Shown here piece after piece: positions 1 to 11,113 of a DNA stretch of 64,000 bases. The stretch is taken from assembly GCF_040939455.1 (NCBI RefSeq), contig NC_134107.1, positions 9,735,537-9,799,536 of the forward strand, in the 5' to 3' direction. The notes under the pieces are model-generated. The model saw nothing but the letters and a program-made list of their open reading frames with translations, made no database searches and was not told the DNA's origin. The position numbers and the translations under genes are program-made. The DNA comes from Microcebus murinus. Taxonomy: Eukaryota > Chordata > Mammalia > Primates > Cheirogaleidae. Positions within the stretch are counted from its first letter, which is position 1. Each line of letters begins with the position of its first letter.

Positions 1-232
1 TCTATCTTCTTTGCTGAAGCGCCTTCTCAAATCTTTAGCCAATTTTTAAAACTGGGTTGTTTCCTTATTTTTGAGAATTAAAAGCTCTTTATGCATTCTG
101 GATACAAGCTCGTCGTCAGATACAGGATCCGTAAATATTTTTTCCCCGTCTGAGGTTTGTCTTTCTATTCTCTCAACGGAACGATGTCTTTGGACCAGCA
201 GGCGTTTCACATTTTGCTGAAGTTCAATCTAT
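1..232 (-). mobile_element. LINE-1 fragment, antisense, left part
   Basis: This reads as the reverse complement of an L1 ORF2 stretch. Stretches such as 'aactgggttgtttccttatttttgag' (in part) and 'ttctggatacaagctcgtcg' match the usual antisense L1 series that runs from 'gggttgtttgttttcttg' towards 'ttctggatactagacc'. It is cut by the Alu at 241 and resumes at about 581. It is heavily diverged and has no usable open frame. Confidence 0.75.
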
Positions 233-240
233 TAATGATT

Positions 241-573
<333 letters not shown>

Positions 574-581
574 TAATGATT

Positions 582-606
582 TTTTCTTACGGGACTCACG
601 CGTTTG
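582..606 (-). mobile_element. LINE-1 fragment, antisense, right part
   Basis: Continuation of the L1 broken by the Alu. 'ttttcttacgggactcacgc' matches the antisense L1 motif that normally follows 'gaagtccaatttatctatttt'. Only about 25 bp remain before an LTR begins. Confidence 0.5.
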
Positions 607-1023
607 ACGTCTGTTCCAGTCTGTTTTCTGCCACATAACAGAATACCACAGACAGGATAATTGATAAAGAACAGAAATGTATTTCTTACAGCGCTGAGGC
701 CGGGAAGTCCATGATTGAAGGGACCACATCTGGGGAGGACATTCTTGCTGTGTCATGACATGTTGTCAGGGCAGAGGGAAGGGGAGGGAGAGAGAGAGAG
801 AGAGAGAGAGGGAGGGAGGGAGGGAGAGAGGCCAAGCTCATCCTTTCGTGGAGACCCCACTCCTGAGACAACAAACCCACTCCCGTGATAACGGCATTAA
901 TCTACTCGAGTGGTCGGGGCCCCGGTCCCCAACACCTCCCATTCGGCCCCACCTGCCAACACCACTGCCTTGGGGATCAGGTTTCCAACACGAAAACTTT
1001 GGGGGACACGTTCAAACCACAGA
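605..1023 (-). mobile_element. MaLR-type solo LTR, antisense (MST/MLT1 group)
   Basis: Reads as the reverse complement of a mammalian-apparent LTR. At one end is 'aataccacagacaggataat'. In the middle is 'ccactcccgtgataacggc'. At the other end is 'ttgggggacacgttcaaacc'. No internal retroviral genes flank it, so it is a solo LTR. A purine-rich (GA)n tract has expanded inside it at 786-830. The subfamily name is uncertain. Confidence 0.65.
786..830 (+). repeat. (GA)n/(GGGA)n microsatellite
   Basis: About 11 uninterrupted GA units followed by about five GGGA units, inside the MaLR LTR. It is a pure homopurine strand of the kind that can form triplex DNA. Confidence 0.95.
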
Positions 1024-1727
1024 CACGCCGAGTGGCTGCTGGGGTCAGCCGGGAAATGGACGCCCGAGGTGTCTGTGAGAGTAGAATGAACTCCCGGCTG
1101 GCCAGCCAAGGGCAGTGACCGGCAGTGTATGTCCCCGGCCACCGCAGGCACGGCTGGTGCCTCTGCTGAGTCACTGGATTGAGAAATTTCTCGGCCAAGC
1201 TATAAGGAAACTGCTTCCCCATGGCTGGCATCCGTGTTCTGACAGTCTGATTAACAGGTCACCTGCTGGTCACATCCCCTGGTGAACAGACCTGGCAGCT
1301 GTCACACATGCCTGAGTTACCTCCAGTGCCAGAGAGAGGTGGGGGAGGGGCCCTTCGCAGTACGTGTTATGATCTGACCACGCACGGCAGGAAAGAACAA
1401 AGCAAAGTGTAGCATTCATCTCCATTCTGCACCCAGAATTAGCCACTTTTCACCTGTTAGCTTATTTCATCTTTTAAAAAATGTCTTTATTTTTCTCAAG
1501 TCATAGAATGACGATGTTGCCCTTAAAAAAGGAAAAGAAAAAGGAAGCAGGAAAGCCATGCATTCTGGGAAACTCTTCATTCCTTACAGCGATGACGGCC
1601 AACCTCCTTATTTGGGGCTCAGGGTCATTTGTTTTCATTTTAAAAGTGGCATCACACCATGTGTGTTGCTCTCCCCCCCCTGAGGTTACATTTTGCCCCC
1701 AACCCCGCCCCCGCCACCTGTCGCTGC

Positions 1728-1740
1728 GGGGGGGGGGGGG
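1728..1740 (+). repeat. Poly-G run (13 G)
   Basis: Thirteen consecutive G in a GC-rich context. Such runs are commonly length-polymorphic and error-prone in sequencing, so nearby reading frames are unreliable. Confidence 0.9.
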
Positions 1741-2291
1741 CAGTCCCTGGGCCAGCTTTCCGGAGGGCAGCATGGCGGCAGTGCCCACCCAGTCGGATGA
1801 GCACATGCTTTGGGGCGGCCTTCCAGGGGCCGGGGATTTTCCCCCAATGTCTTCCTTCCACTGCACGGAAGCAAAGGCACAAGGGCGACGCTGCCACACT
1901 GTTGATAGAAAAACAGTAGGGACGAATTTGACACATGGAGACAGTTTATGGAACAGACTCCCAGGTGACCTTCAAAACGAACCAGCGAAGTCTCCACGAG
2001 CAGACACAGAGATCTCTCAATAAGCCAGGTGAGGCCGAGGGAGCGGGGAGCTGGGGCTCACCACGAGGGCTCTCTCTGGAGCATGTGTCTGGGGACAGGA
2101 GGGGTGCAGGACGAGGTTGGTGGACCCCAACCTGGAAATGCAGTCTGAGGGTCTGGGTGAGGGGAAGGGAGAATTTTCATTTCGCACTTCCCGAAGCATG
2201 GGATTACTTTTTGCCCGGCCACTCGGGAATGGTTTGCTTTTATTCAAGGCCGACTAAGCCTGCCTCTGCAATGGTCACAGGGCCTCGGGGC

Positions 2292-2327
2292 CAGGATGGG
2301 CAGGATGGGCAGGATGGGCAGGATGGG
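2292..2327 (+). repeat. 9-bp tandem repeat, 4 copies (caggatggg)
   Basis: Four perfect direct copies of 'caggatggg'. As the period is a multiple of three, frames stay open across it (Gly-Gln-Asp repeats in one frame), which makes an artefactual open frame. Confidence 0.95.
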
Positions 2328-3164
2328 CAGCCTGTACACCCTCCGGCTTCACCAGGGAACGGGGCTGGGTTCCGAGGCACGCTGGTTTGAGAACCATCCC
2401 CCAGGCTGTGCGATCAAACCATTCAGAGCGTGCGGGACACGGTGAGTGAGGATCCAGATCTGACAGGTTGTGACTCTTACCTAGAGCTGCCCGGCAAGCC
2501 CTGGCCCACAATCCTCTTGAACCCAGCAACACCCGACCCCCCCCACACACACACCCAGGTACCCCACAATCTCTGGCTTCTTCGGGTATCTATCACCTCT
2601 AGCTTTGGCTGGAGTTTGGCCTGCTGCCCCCACCTGTCCCAATTTTCCAGGGGGACCCACTGTCCCTCCCCACGTCCCAGCAGACGGTGCGGGCCGGCCA
2701 CACCGTGGGGCGTGCCATGGGATGGGGTGCATTCCTGACCGTGAGGTCAGCGGGGTGCCCCTTTCCCAGAGCTTTTGCAGAGACCTGGGGCAACGTGCTC
2801 TCCGCCCTCAGTGCTCAGAGCGGGGAGACGCCAGCCTAGAGCTGCCAGGGCTTCACACAGGGTGGCGGGTGGGGGTGCCCGCCCAGAGCGGGGCCAGCAG
2901 ACCAGTCGCACTTCGAGCTGCAGGGCCCAGATGCACTTGGTTTCTCCACTCGCAACCAAGAAAAAACAAACAAATAGAAACCCACAAAGCCCCCTGGGCT
3001 CTGAGCCCTCCACCTGGAGAAGCCACTGAAAATGTCAGCAGTGTTCAAGGGTCCTCCTCCCCAGCCCGGCAGCCCCCTCCAGTGCCCTTCCGGCCATCTA
3101 CTGTGGGTCCCTGTCCCTGTCCCCCAGGGGCGTGGCTGGCACAGGAAGCCCTGGGCTCTGTCCT

Positions 3165-3266
3165 CTTATCTCTTGCAAGCCCAGCTGGGCCTGGTGCTGC
3201 ACCCCGTGTATATAAGGGGCCAGATGCCATTGTCAGCTTATCTGGTCCTAAAGGTCTGCCTTATCT
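3165..3266 (-). promoter_or_regulatory. Cluster of three GATA sites around a TATA-like box
   Basis: 'cttatct' (AGATAAG on the minus strand, the optimal GATA-factor site) occurs three times within 102 bp, at 3165-3171, 3237-3243 and 3260-3266. 'tatataag' lies between them at 3209-3216. The close spacing in GC-rich DNA is more than expected by chance. No transcript evidence is available from sequence alone, so an enhancer or small promoter role is inference. Confidence 0.35.
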
Positions 3267-3575
3267 CCTGCGCATTTCACTGCCAGTCACTGGTTTATGC
3301 TTTTACGAGGGCAGTTTGCTCCTCCTGGAAAGCGCTGAGCAATCGCCCAAGGTGCCTGGCGTGGGGGCAGCAGGATTTCTTCCTTTTAAATCGGTAGCCC
3401 CATGCCATCCCGGCTGCCAGGAGAGGTGATCGGAAGAGGAGCCTTCAGGGGGGAGAACCCTGGGCCCCCCCTTGCCCCTACACCTTTACCTGTTTGCCCC
3501 TGTGATCTCCTGCGCCACGCCGGGCACACCTTGATCCACCGGCCTGGTCTCTGAGGTCCTACCTGAGGGTGGGCA

Positions 3576-3735
3576 AAGCCCCAGGCTGGAGTCAGGAGGC
3601 TGGGATCAGATCCTCACTCTGTGCCTCAGTTTCCTCACCTGTAAAATGAATTTAAGATGCAGAGCTCCCCACCTGCAGGATGACCCTGTGGAACCACATG
3701 AGGTGACAGCATTGAGGGTCCCATAAGCCAGCCAG
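3576..3735 (+). mobile_element. MIR SINE fragment
   Basis: Contains the MIR core-to-tail series 'gcctcagtttcctcacctgt' followed by 'aaaatga', with the expected downstream region. Ancient and diverged, no target duplication visible. Confidence 0.75.
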
Positions 3736-4094
3736 CATGAGCCTGCCTGTGTGTCTTTGATTATGGAAGGTTCTAGGAGCCGGATCCCTGAACCCCCGCC
3801 CCCCAGGACTTCTGTACACTAAGGCAGCCGGCAGGGGCCAGGCTAAGCCCCAGGGTCTTGTGAGAGGTTTCTGACTGCACCTCCTCTGCATTGCCAAGGC
3901 CCCCGCCTCCTCCCCAGGGCCCCGTGTCTGTTTCTTTGCTCCTCTCCCTTTGAGCACAAGGTTAGGCAGTTTCTGGATTTGTCTCCCAGCACCTCCCAGA
4001 AGCAGCAGGGGCTCCGGAGGCAGAGAGCCTGGCCCCGGCCCTACCCAGTCACGTCCCCTCTCTGGGCTGCAGCTGTCTCATCCTGGAAACACGT

Positions 4095-4480
4095 GGCAAC
4101 CATTAGATTCATCCACTCAGCAGCCACTCGCTGAGCATCCGCTGTGTGCCAGGCGTGTGTGCGGCGGGCGCAGCAGAGACCAAAGCAGACAGCAGGCAGG
4201 ACAAATGAGGGAGACAGAGGCTCTGTGGGGAAGGGGACGGGCACGTCCGGGGTGGAGGTGGAGCCCCAGCTGTCAATGGTGTGGCCGGGAAAGGCCTTGC
4301 CAGGTGGGCGACATCTGGGCTGAGACTCGAAGGGGTTGGGGCAGTGAGACGTGGAGACCCTGAAGCCCAGACAGCCGTCCTAGCACGTGCACAGGCCCTG
4401 GGGCGGGAGCCCGGAGTGTGCGGGGAGGTCAGGAGGTCGGAGCGAGACCTAGGGGAGCACAGCGTCGGGCCACTGTAGGC
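4095..4480 (+). mobile_element. Ancient L2/MIR-class repeat
   Basis: Begins with a diverged 'tgagcatccgctgtgtgccagg' (in part) and continues into 'ggcgacatctgggctgagac' and 'cacaggccctggggcggga', a consecutive series common in old mammalian interspersed repeats. I cannot fix the family with certainty. Confidence 0.4.
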
Positions 4481-4487
4481 ACCACTC

Positions 4488-4590
4488 ACAGCACTTCCCA
4501 CCAAGGGTTGCCTACTTCCATGGTGGGGAAACCGAGGCACAGAGCAACCACAAGGCTCCAACTCCAGGTCAGGCCTGCATGCTTGTCCCT
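4488..4590 (-). mobile_element. MIR SINE fragment, antisense
   Basis: 'ggggaaaccgaggcacagag' is the antisense form of the MIR 'cctcagtttcc' core. Flanks are diverged. Confidence 0.6.
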
Positions 4591-4865
4591 CGGTGGGTGC
4601 TCCTGGGGGGCCAGCTTTTCCCATGACATTACTGGGCACTTGCTGGATTGCGGTGACAAGCGTCACAGACCCGACCTGCAGGTACAGAGCAGGGCTGCCC
4701 CAGGGGCCCAGTCTGCAAAGAAGGGGACGCAAAACCTAGAAGGAAAAGTAGTACGGAGATGCTGTTTTTTAAAAAAATAGCCATACAACACATACAAACA
4801 CAAACATACCTGGATCTGATTTTATCATGTGGCGTTAGTTTCATCTTTGAATTTTGTACGGCGGT

Positions 4866-5283
4866 TGGGGACTGAATCGTATGCCCCCAAAACGGCAGCC
4901 ACAGTTTTAGTCCACGGAACGGCAGAACGGGACCTCGTCTGGAACAAGGATCTTTGCAGGAGTAGTTACGGTGACAACCTGCAGCTGGGATCGTTCCGGG
5001 ACGGGGCCCTAAATCTACCACCGTGTGTCCTCACGAGGAAACAGGAGGCACAGAGACAGAGGAGCAGACAACAGGGACAGTGCGGCCACAGCCAGGAACA
5101 CCTGGAGCCACCAGACGCCGGAAGAGGCAGGAAGGACCCTGCTCCGGAGCCTCCGTGGGGCGCGTGGCCTGCTGACTTGATTTCAGACTTCTGGCTTCCA
5201 GACCGCGAGAGCATACATTTCTGTGTTCTAAGCCACCCACGTGGTCACCTGCTACGGCAGCCACAGGAAACCCAAGCAGTTAA
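4866..5283 (+). mobile_element. MLT1-type (ERVL-MaLR) solo LTR
   Basis: Starts with 'ttggggactgaatcgtatgc', an eroded form of the MLT1 opening. It passes through 'gatctttgcagg' and 'gtgtcctcacgagga', and ends with 'tggcttccagaccgcgagag' and 'ctgctacggcagccacagg', the expected order for MLT1. Only the LTR remains. It is one of four MLT1-type LTRs in the window that share the same orientation. Confidence 0.8.
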
Positions 5284-5574
5284 CACTCTGTGCACTTAAC
5301 ACTCTAGCCTGTAAAGTCCCGCCCCAGCGCTGGATGGGTGCTTTACGGGTGAGGGAAACTGAGGGCTCCGAGGGCCAGTGCCTTGCGAGGGTCGGCGCAG
5401 GCGCTGCCTAGGCTGGACGGGCGCTGAGCAGAGGTGGCCCGCAGGCCCCGGGTCTGCCCCGAATGTGCCGTGTGATCTGATTAAGGTCCCTCAATCTCCC
5501 TACCCACTGCCACCTCCTCATCCTGACGCTAGCACCAGAGTTGGGCTCCAAGGCGCTCGCGGCCCACCCCAAAT

Positions 5575-5765
5575 AGCCATGCTAATTAGTAAGCACTTAC
5601 TGTGTGCATAGTGCCAAGCCCTTGGCCTACAGAGACTCAGGTAAATGCCACAAAACCCCCAGGAGGAAGAGAGGTAGTAGCACTACCTCTCGTTAACAGA
5701 GGAGGAAACTGAGGCACGAGAGATGAAGATGCTGCCCACGCCGCTGGTCGGCAGCAGAGCGGGTC
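5575..5765 (-). mobile_element. MIR SINE, antisense, fairly long
   Basis: The antisense MIR series is in order: 'gtaagcacttactgtgtgca', a diverged middle, then 'gaggaaactgaggcacgaga' and 'agcagagcgggtcg'. Confidence 0.8.
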
Positions 5766-6631
5766 GCGGGTGCGGGCGGCCAGCAGAGAGACAGTGAGAG
5801 CTACAGTGGGTGTGAAATGCGATTTTGCCCGGGAGCAGAGAGGCTGCCGCTGGGTGACCCCCGCCTCCTTGAGGAGGTCCCAAGACAGACTCGGGTGCCC
5901 GGGTGGCCCTCCCCCAGACCCCCCTGGACACGTGCGCTCGGCAGGCAGCAGGCGCCCGCCCCCCGGGTGCCCCTTGTCTGATCTAGGGGTGCATCTTCCC
6001 TTCCGCACAGGGCGGACCTGCGTGCGGCAGATGCCCAACTCCCTGCCCTGCAGCCAGGCGGGGCTGGGACAGAGGGCCTGGCCTGCTGAGGCCGTGAACT
6101 CCGAGGAAACACTTCCTGGCGCAGCCGCGGTCCTGGGAGCCGGAGCTGGGCCCACATCCGGGCTCCTCCCGGGGCAGATCAGGGCCACCTGCGAGCCCCA
6201 GGGCAGGTCCAGCGAGGTTTCCATCTCAGGAGTCGGCGCCCGGCCTCATCCCAGCCCTGGGCAGAGGCCGCAGCGACCCAGCGTCCCTCCCACGGGAGCC
6301 GCCCTGCCCTCCTACCCACGAAGTGTGGACAGGCCTGGCAGCCCACACTGCCCCAAAGCCAGCACTGCTGCTGGGTCCCCACAGCTGCCAGGCCCTTCTG
6401 TGGGGCTCTCCCACCCTCCTCCCTTCTCTCCCTTCCCCCTCTCTACTCCCCACCCCGTGAGTGTCCCTGCGCTGTGGCTGGCTGGGACCCTCCTCTTCGG
6501 AGTGGAGCACCAATGTAGCCGCCTCCCCCAGTCACTCACCAAGCTGGGCAACCCCTCCCTTCCTGCCAGGGGCTGGGGGGTCAGAGCCTCAGAGCCACAG
6601 CCCCTGTCCTGGTCCTGGTCCAGCCCCTCCT

Positions 6632-6712
6632 GGCTGCGTGCTCTTGGCTGAGTCAACTAGCTCAAGACTCAGTTTCCCCTTCCGTGCAGTGGGGTGAGGA
6701 TGGCACTGCCAT
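6632..6712 (+). mobile_element. MIR SINE fragment
   Basis: 'actcagtttccccttccgtg' preceded by 'gcgtgctcttggctgagtc' corresponds to the MIR core followed by its tail. Confidence 0.55.
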
Positions 6713-9574
6713 GTGGGGGTGGAAGGCTGTGATGGCTGTCACATCCACAGTGGCCTGGGCCAGGGCACTCAGCATGACATGGCCAGCGGGACCCACGGGA
6801 AGGGGCTGGAGGTCTCAGTAGTAGGGTGGCAGTGAACAGACATAGCACATGTCCCCGCAGCCCCCAGCCCCTCTGGAGGGGAAACCCTCCCCAGCTTTGG
6901 CTTCTGTTTCAGGTGGGCCAGGGCGGGAGCCCAGCAGCCTCCCAGCGGAAGGGTCCTGGGGTGCAGGGGTCTCACGGCTGCTCTGGACAGGCCCTCACAG
7001 GCAGCAGCCAATGTCCCTAGAAAGTCACATGGGGCCATTTCTTCTCCATTTCCTCTCTGTGGAGGGGGGCTGCAGCCCCTCACTTGCTGACAAGGGAGCT
7101 GGGGTTCAGGGCTGTCTCACGGTGACACAGTGGCCGCAGGAACATGTGTCCAGGGGGCACCTGCGGTGTGGTTGCTGGCCGTCACTGCTGAGACCTGGCC
7201 AGCGCTCAGAGCCTGCCCTGCCCTGGGGTGAGGACGGGGACGGATGGCCGTGTCTGACCGCAGGCTAGCCCTGTCCCTGCAGGACTCGAGCAAAGACTGG
7301 CTCCCGTCCACCCTCAGGCAGTCTTGCCCGTCCTGGGAGAGTCCCTGTCCCACGATGGGCCTCTTCAGCTCTCACCCTCAGGTGAGGGAGATAGTCCTTG
7401 CCACTGAATGGATCCGGAGAGCAGCCCTCCAACTCCGCAGAGCGTGGCGACCCCTCACCTCTGCAGTCCTCCCGCCATGCCTGGCGTGGGTGGTGTTGGG
7501 GACTTGAGCTTGGGGAGGCCACTTCCCCCTTTTCCCACCTCCGGACACAGGTGTGGGTGGGCCGGGCAGGGGCATCCCTTGGCCAGGTGCTGAGGCTCTC
7601 CGCACAACCTGTGGGACCCGTTGCTTCTGTCCTGGGCCTGCCCCTCCCCCGGCCTGCCCCTCCCCTCCAGCTGGGGGCCAGAAGCAGCCCCTCTCGCCGC
7701 CGCTCTGGGCTCTGCAGTACGAGAGCCCACTGGCTGGGGGCACGCGGTGTCGTGAATCCAAACGCAGCCCCTTCCCCTGACAGTGACGGGGCGGGTGGGG
7801 AGCACTGGATGGAGCAGGTGCAGCACGACTGGACATCGCCACCCACTGCACAGCATTGAAGAGGCCGGTGAGGAAGACGGTCACCTCCAAGGTGGCAGAG
7901 CCAGCGGCCTGGAGACCCCCGGTTCTCTCTTCTGCCCCCAGAAGCCGTGGACAAAGGCGGGAGCGCGAAGGTGTCTCCTCTGGGAGCCGAGGCAGGGCGG
8001 GGCCGGCGCGGGGCCCTGCAGGGCGTGGGCTGGACTCCGAGAGCCGTGGGCCACGCACCCCTCAGGAGCCACCATGGCTGCCACGGGAGGACCTGCGGGC
8101 CCAGGGAGGCCAACGGGAAGGCCACTGTGCAGACCGGGGCAGCTGCTGGTGCCTGGCCTCGGGGCTGGCCGTGGGGACGGTGACACGTGGACACTTAGAT
8201 TTAGGAGCTCGCGTGCCCAGGGTGGGGGCTCGTGGGGGGCAGGCCAGGCAGAGGCACAGCTGTCCGGCTGGAGTGAAGGGGTGGCCGAAAGCACCTCCTG
8301 CTGGGAGGGGCCTGGAAGGAGACGGGGCTTGGAGGGGAGATGCTGGTTCTGTTCCGACGTGCCACTCAGGAGAGACGCCCGGGCGGGACTGGCCATCGGG
8401 CAGTGACATGAGTGGATCTTCCCCAGCTGGGGAAGGAGCCTCAGGGCCTGCCCTTCCTGCGGTGGCCCTGCCAGCCCCCAGGACACCGTTGGACGCTCTC
8501 TGGCCCTTCTTGCCCCTGCATGAAGCAAGGTCCTCCCAGCCCCAGCTCTGGCCTGAGCCCCCATGCCCTCGGGGCCAGCTGGCCTGGCTGGGACCTTGTG
8601 TGGCACAGTGGCTTCTGAAAACAAGGCCTGCATCTTGGTCACCTGCAGGGTGCCCCAGCACACAGTCAGGCTCAATGAATGTGTAACGAAGGAGAGCCTC
8701 TCCTTGGAGCTCCAGTAGACGTGGCACGTGCCCAGGCAGTCCTCTGGCTGGTGGGTGAGGGCCCACGTGGGCCTCGTGGCTGGTGCTGGCCTGGTGTCCA
8801 CCGCCCTCACCCTGGGCCTGGCCAGAGCCAACACCAGCTGCTGGTCCAGGGTGACCGGCCCCGAGACCCTCCAATCCCACCTGGCTGCCTCCCGTGGACA
8901 TGTCCTGCTTGTGCGGCTGTGAGTCAGGGCAGGTGGAGGAGGCTGGGACACAGCCCCCGCCCAGGCCCAGGCCCGAGGCACCAGCCGGCCAGGGAGCAGC
9001 AGGAGGGCCTGAAATCCAAGTGGAGCAGCGTGCTGAGGGCCTCGGAGGGCACCCAGGGGAGTCAGCATGGACTGCAGAGCAGGCTAGTGCCAGGAAGAGA
9101 GCTGCCTCCCCGGGTAGCAACTCCACGCCTCCCCAGGCGAAGCCGAGGCCAGGGCGACCCAGAAGAGCCTGCTGGGCGACCCGGCCGGCTCCCGGCAGGG
9201 CTGGCGTCTGCTGCCGCCTGCTGCCCGCAGACAGGGACAGGGCGCTCCTCCCTCGCACCCCACAGGCAGGGCCCACTTCCGCTGCAGCTCCTGGGTCTGA
9301 GAACTTTGAATTTGGGCCCAGGGAGGAGGTGGCCACCTCCTTCTGCCAGCGATGACAGCCGCCAGGGCCCCGCTGGGTGGCCCCTTTGGCTGGTGGGCTC
9401 CAGGAGCCGTAGGAAGTGGGCAGGTGGGCTACCTGCCATCTGGACCCGGTTCCTGCCACCACCAGGCCCCAGCTCACAGCTTTCCAAATGAGCCTTTGAG
9501 GTGCGATTCCGGGTCCAGCGTCGCAGGGTTGACAGGGGCCTCTCTAACGCACCCAGGATGTCCCCAGCGTCCCT

Positions 9575-9725
9575 GGGACCCTGCTGCAACCTCTCATGTC
9601 CCGCCAGGAGGTAGACAGAGCAGCTTTCCTGTCCCCGTCACACAGACGAATGAACCGAGGCTCAGGGGGTTCTGCACTAGGAAGAACTTGCCAGGGGCTG
9701 AGCTGGAACCCAGACCCCTGGGCCC
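9575..9725 (-). mobile_element. MIR SINE fragment, antisense
   Basis: 'gaatgaaccgaggctcaggg' followed by 'acttgccaggggctgagctgg' and 'aacccagacccc' is the antisense MIR order. Confidence 0.6.
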
Positions 9726-11091
9726 CATTCCAGGGCCCTTCCCACCCCCCCACTCCCCCCCGCCAGACCCTGCCCCTAGGGGCAGCATTGCCTGGGGGTT
9801 CCCCCTTCCCTGCTGTGACCTCGCTCCAGGCCCAGCTCCTGCCTTTCACGTCCGCTGGGTGCCCAGCCTGGTGTGAGGCCAGGGCACGGCACAGCCTGGG
9901 CCGGCCAGAAGGAAGCCCCGAGCCTGCAGAGCTGCCCCCGAGCCTGGGAGGGGAAGGGGTCCCCAGGCCCAGCCTGCCCTCAGAGCCAACCCTCGGCTCA
10001 GGGCTGCACATGCAGGTCCAAGGGCAGACCCAGTCTGTGAAACAGCAGGGAGGGAGGGCGGCCGCTGCGTGTGGCCGGGTCCCCAGGCAGCCTGTGCCCC
10101 CTGGAGGTCAGTCTCGGAAACCGCGGCCTCAGGTTGCACGTGACAGCCACCGGCATCATTGATTCACAGGGCAGACTGTGTTTGCTCACCTGCCCTGGGT
10201 GCACAGGTGCGGCCCGTGGGAGGAAGGGGGCGGGAGCCTCCATAGCCCCACCTCCCTGAGCCCCGCAGCCTGCTCCGCCCCACCCCACCCCTGCCGGGCC
10301 TCTGGGGGCTGCACCCTGGGGACCTGGGTTCCCAGAGTCGCTCCTTGGGTGGGAACATGAGCTGGCACTCAGGCCAAGTGTGGCTTGGGCCAGGCCTGGC
10401 TCCCCCAGGCCCCTTCCCAGATTTGGAGCCAGGTCTGGCAGACAGGAAATAAGCCCTTCAGAGCTCGGGGGGTGTCCTAGGGACAGAAGGGGAGGACAAG
10501 GCACCCACCCCCAGAAAGGGCAGCTGCCCTGCAGCAACACTGGGACCTGCTGGCTGACCAGAGGAGGGGTCGGCGCCAGGCCAGGCCCAGCTTTGCCCCT
10601 CGATGGGGACAGGTTGTCTCCAGCAGAGAATGGCAGAGCCCACCAGCCGAGCTCGGGGGCACTCCGGGGCGGCTCACCTGCCCTCTGCACCTGCCGGGCA
10701 GCCGCCGGAGAAGGGGCTAGGCAGAGTCTCAGGGCGAGCCAGGGCCTTCAGCAGGAGTGCAGTCCCAAGCGCCTGGCGCGGGCCCTCCCACCTGCGCTCA
10801 CGCCCACCGTGCGGGACTCGCTGTGGCTCCATTTCACAGATGAAGACACCGAGGCCCCAGCAGGCCAGGCCGCTGTAAGGAGGGACTGAGGCCGCCTCTC
10901 CTACTGGGCGGGGACGGCTGGAATTTCCTTTGCGTGGCGGCCCGGCCAGCTCGTGCCAGGCTGGGAAGTCTCTCTGGATTCCACACCCACTGCACCTGGT
11001 ATTTTTATTCCCAGGTGAGTCTGATGCCAGGAGAATGTGGTTAAAGCTCGAGGCCCTGCCGTTTCCTGCCATGTCTGGGATCAATGGGTCC

Positions 11092-11113
11092 CTTATCTGG
11101 CGAGATCTTATCT
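11092..11113 (-). promoter_or_regulatory. Paired GATA sites
   Basis: Two 'cttatct' sites (11092-11098 and 11107-11113) lie 15 bp apart, within an otherwise unremarkable segment. Function is unproven. Confidence 0.25.

Larger units (their letters stand above)
1024..3150. other. Unique GC-rich DNA, no gene seen
   Basis: I see no convincing exon, RNA gene or recognisable transposon here. It holds a 13-G homopolymer, a 9-bp tandem repeat and a short CA run near 2545. Open frames exist on both strands but have no domain and overlap one another. Confidence 0.5.

Noticed and set aside
8590..8690. MER5-like text around 'catcttggtcacctgcaggg'
   Set aside because: Too short and diverged to support a family.
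7881..9477. Overlapping minus-strand frames of 395 and 471 codons
   Set aside because: GC-rich DNA has few stops. The frames overlap each other and plus-strand frames, are Gly/Pro/Ala/Arg-rich, and show no domain, splice structure or Kozak support.
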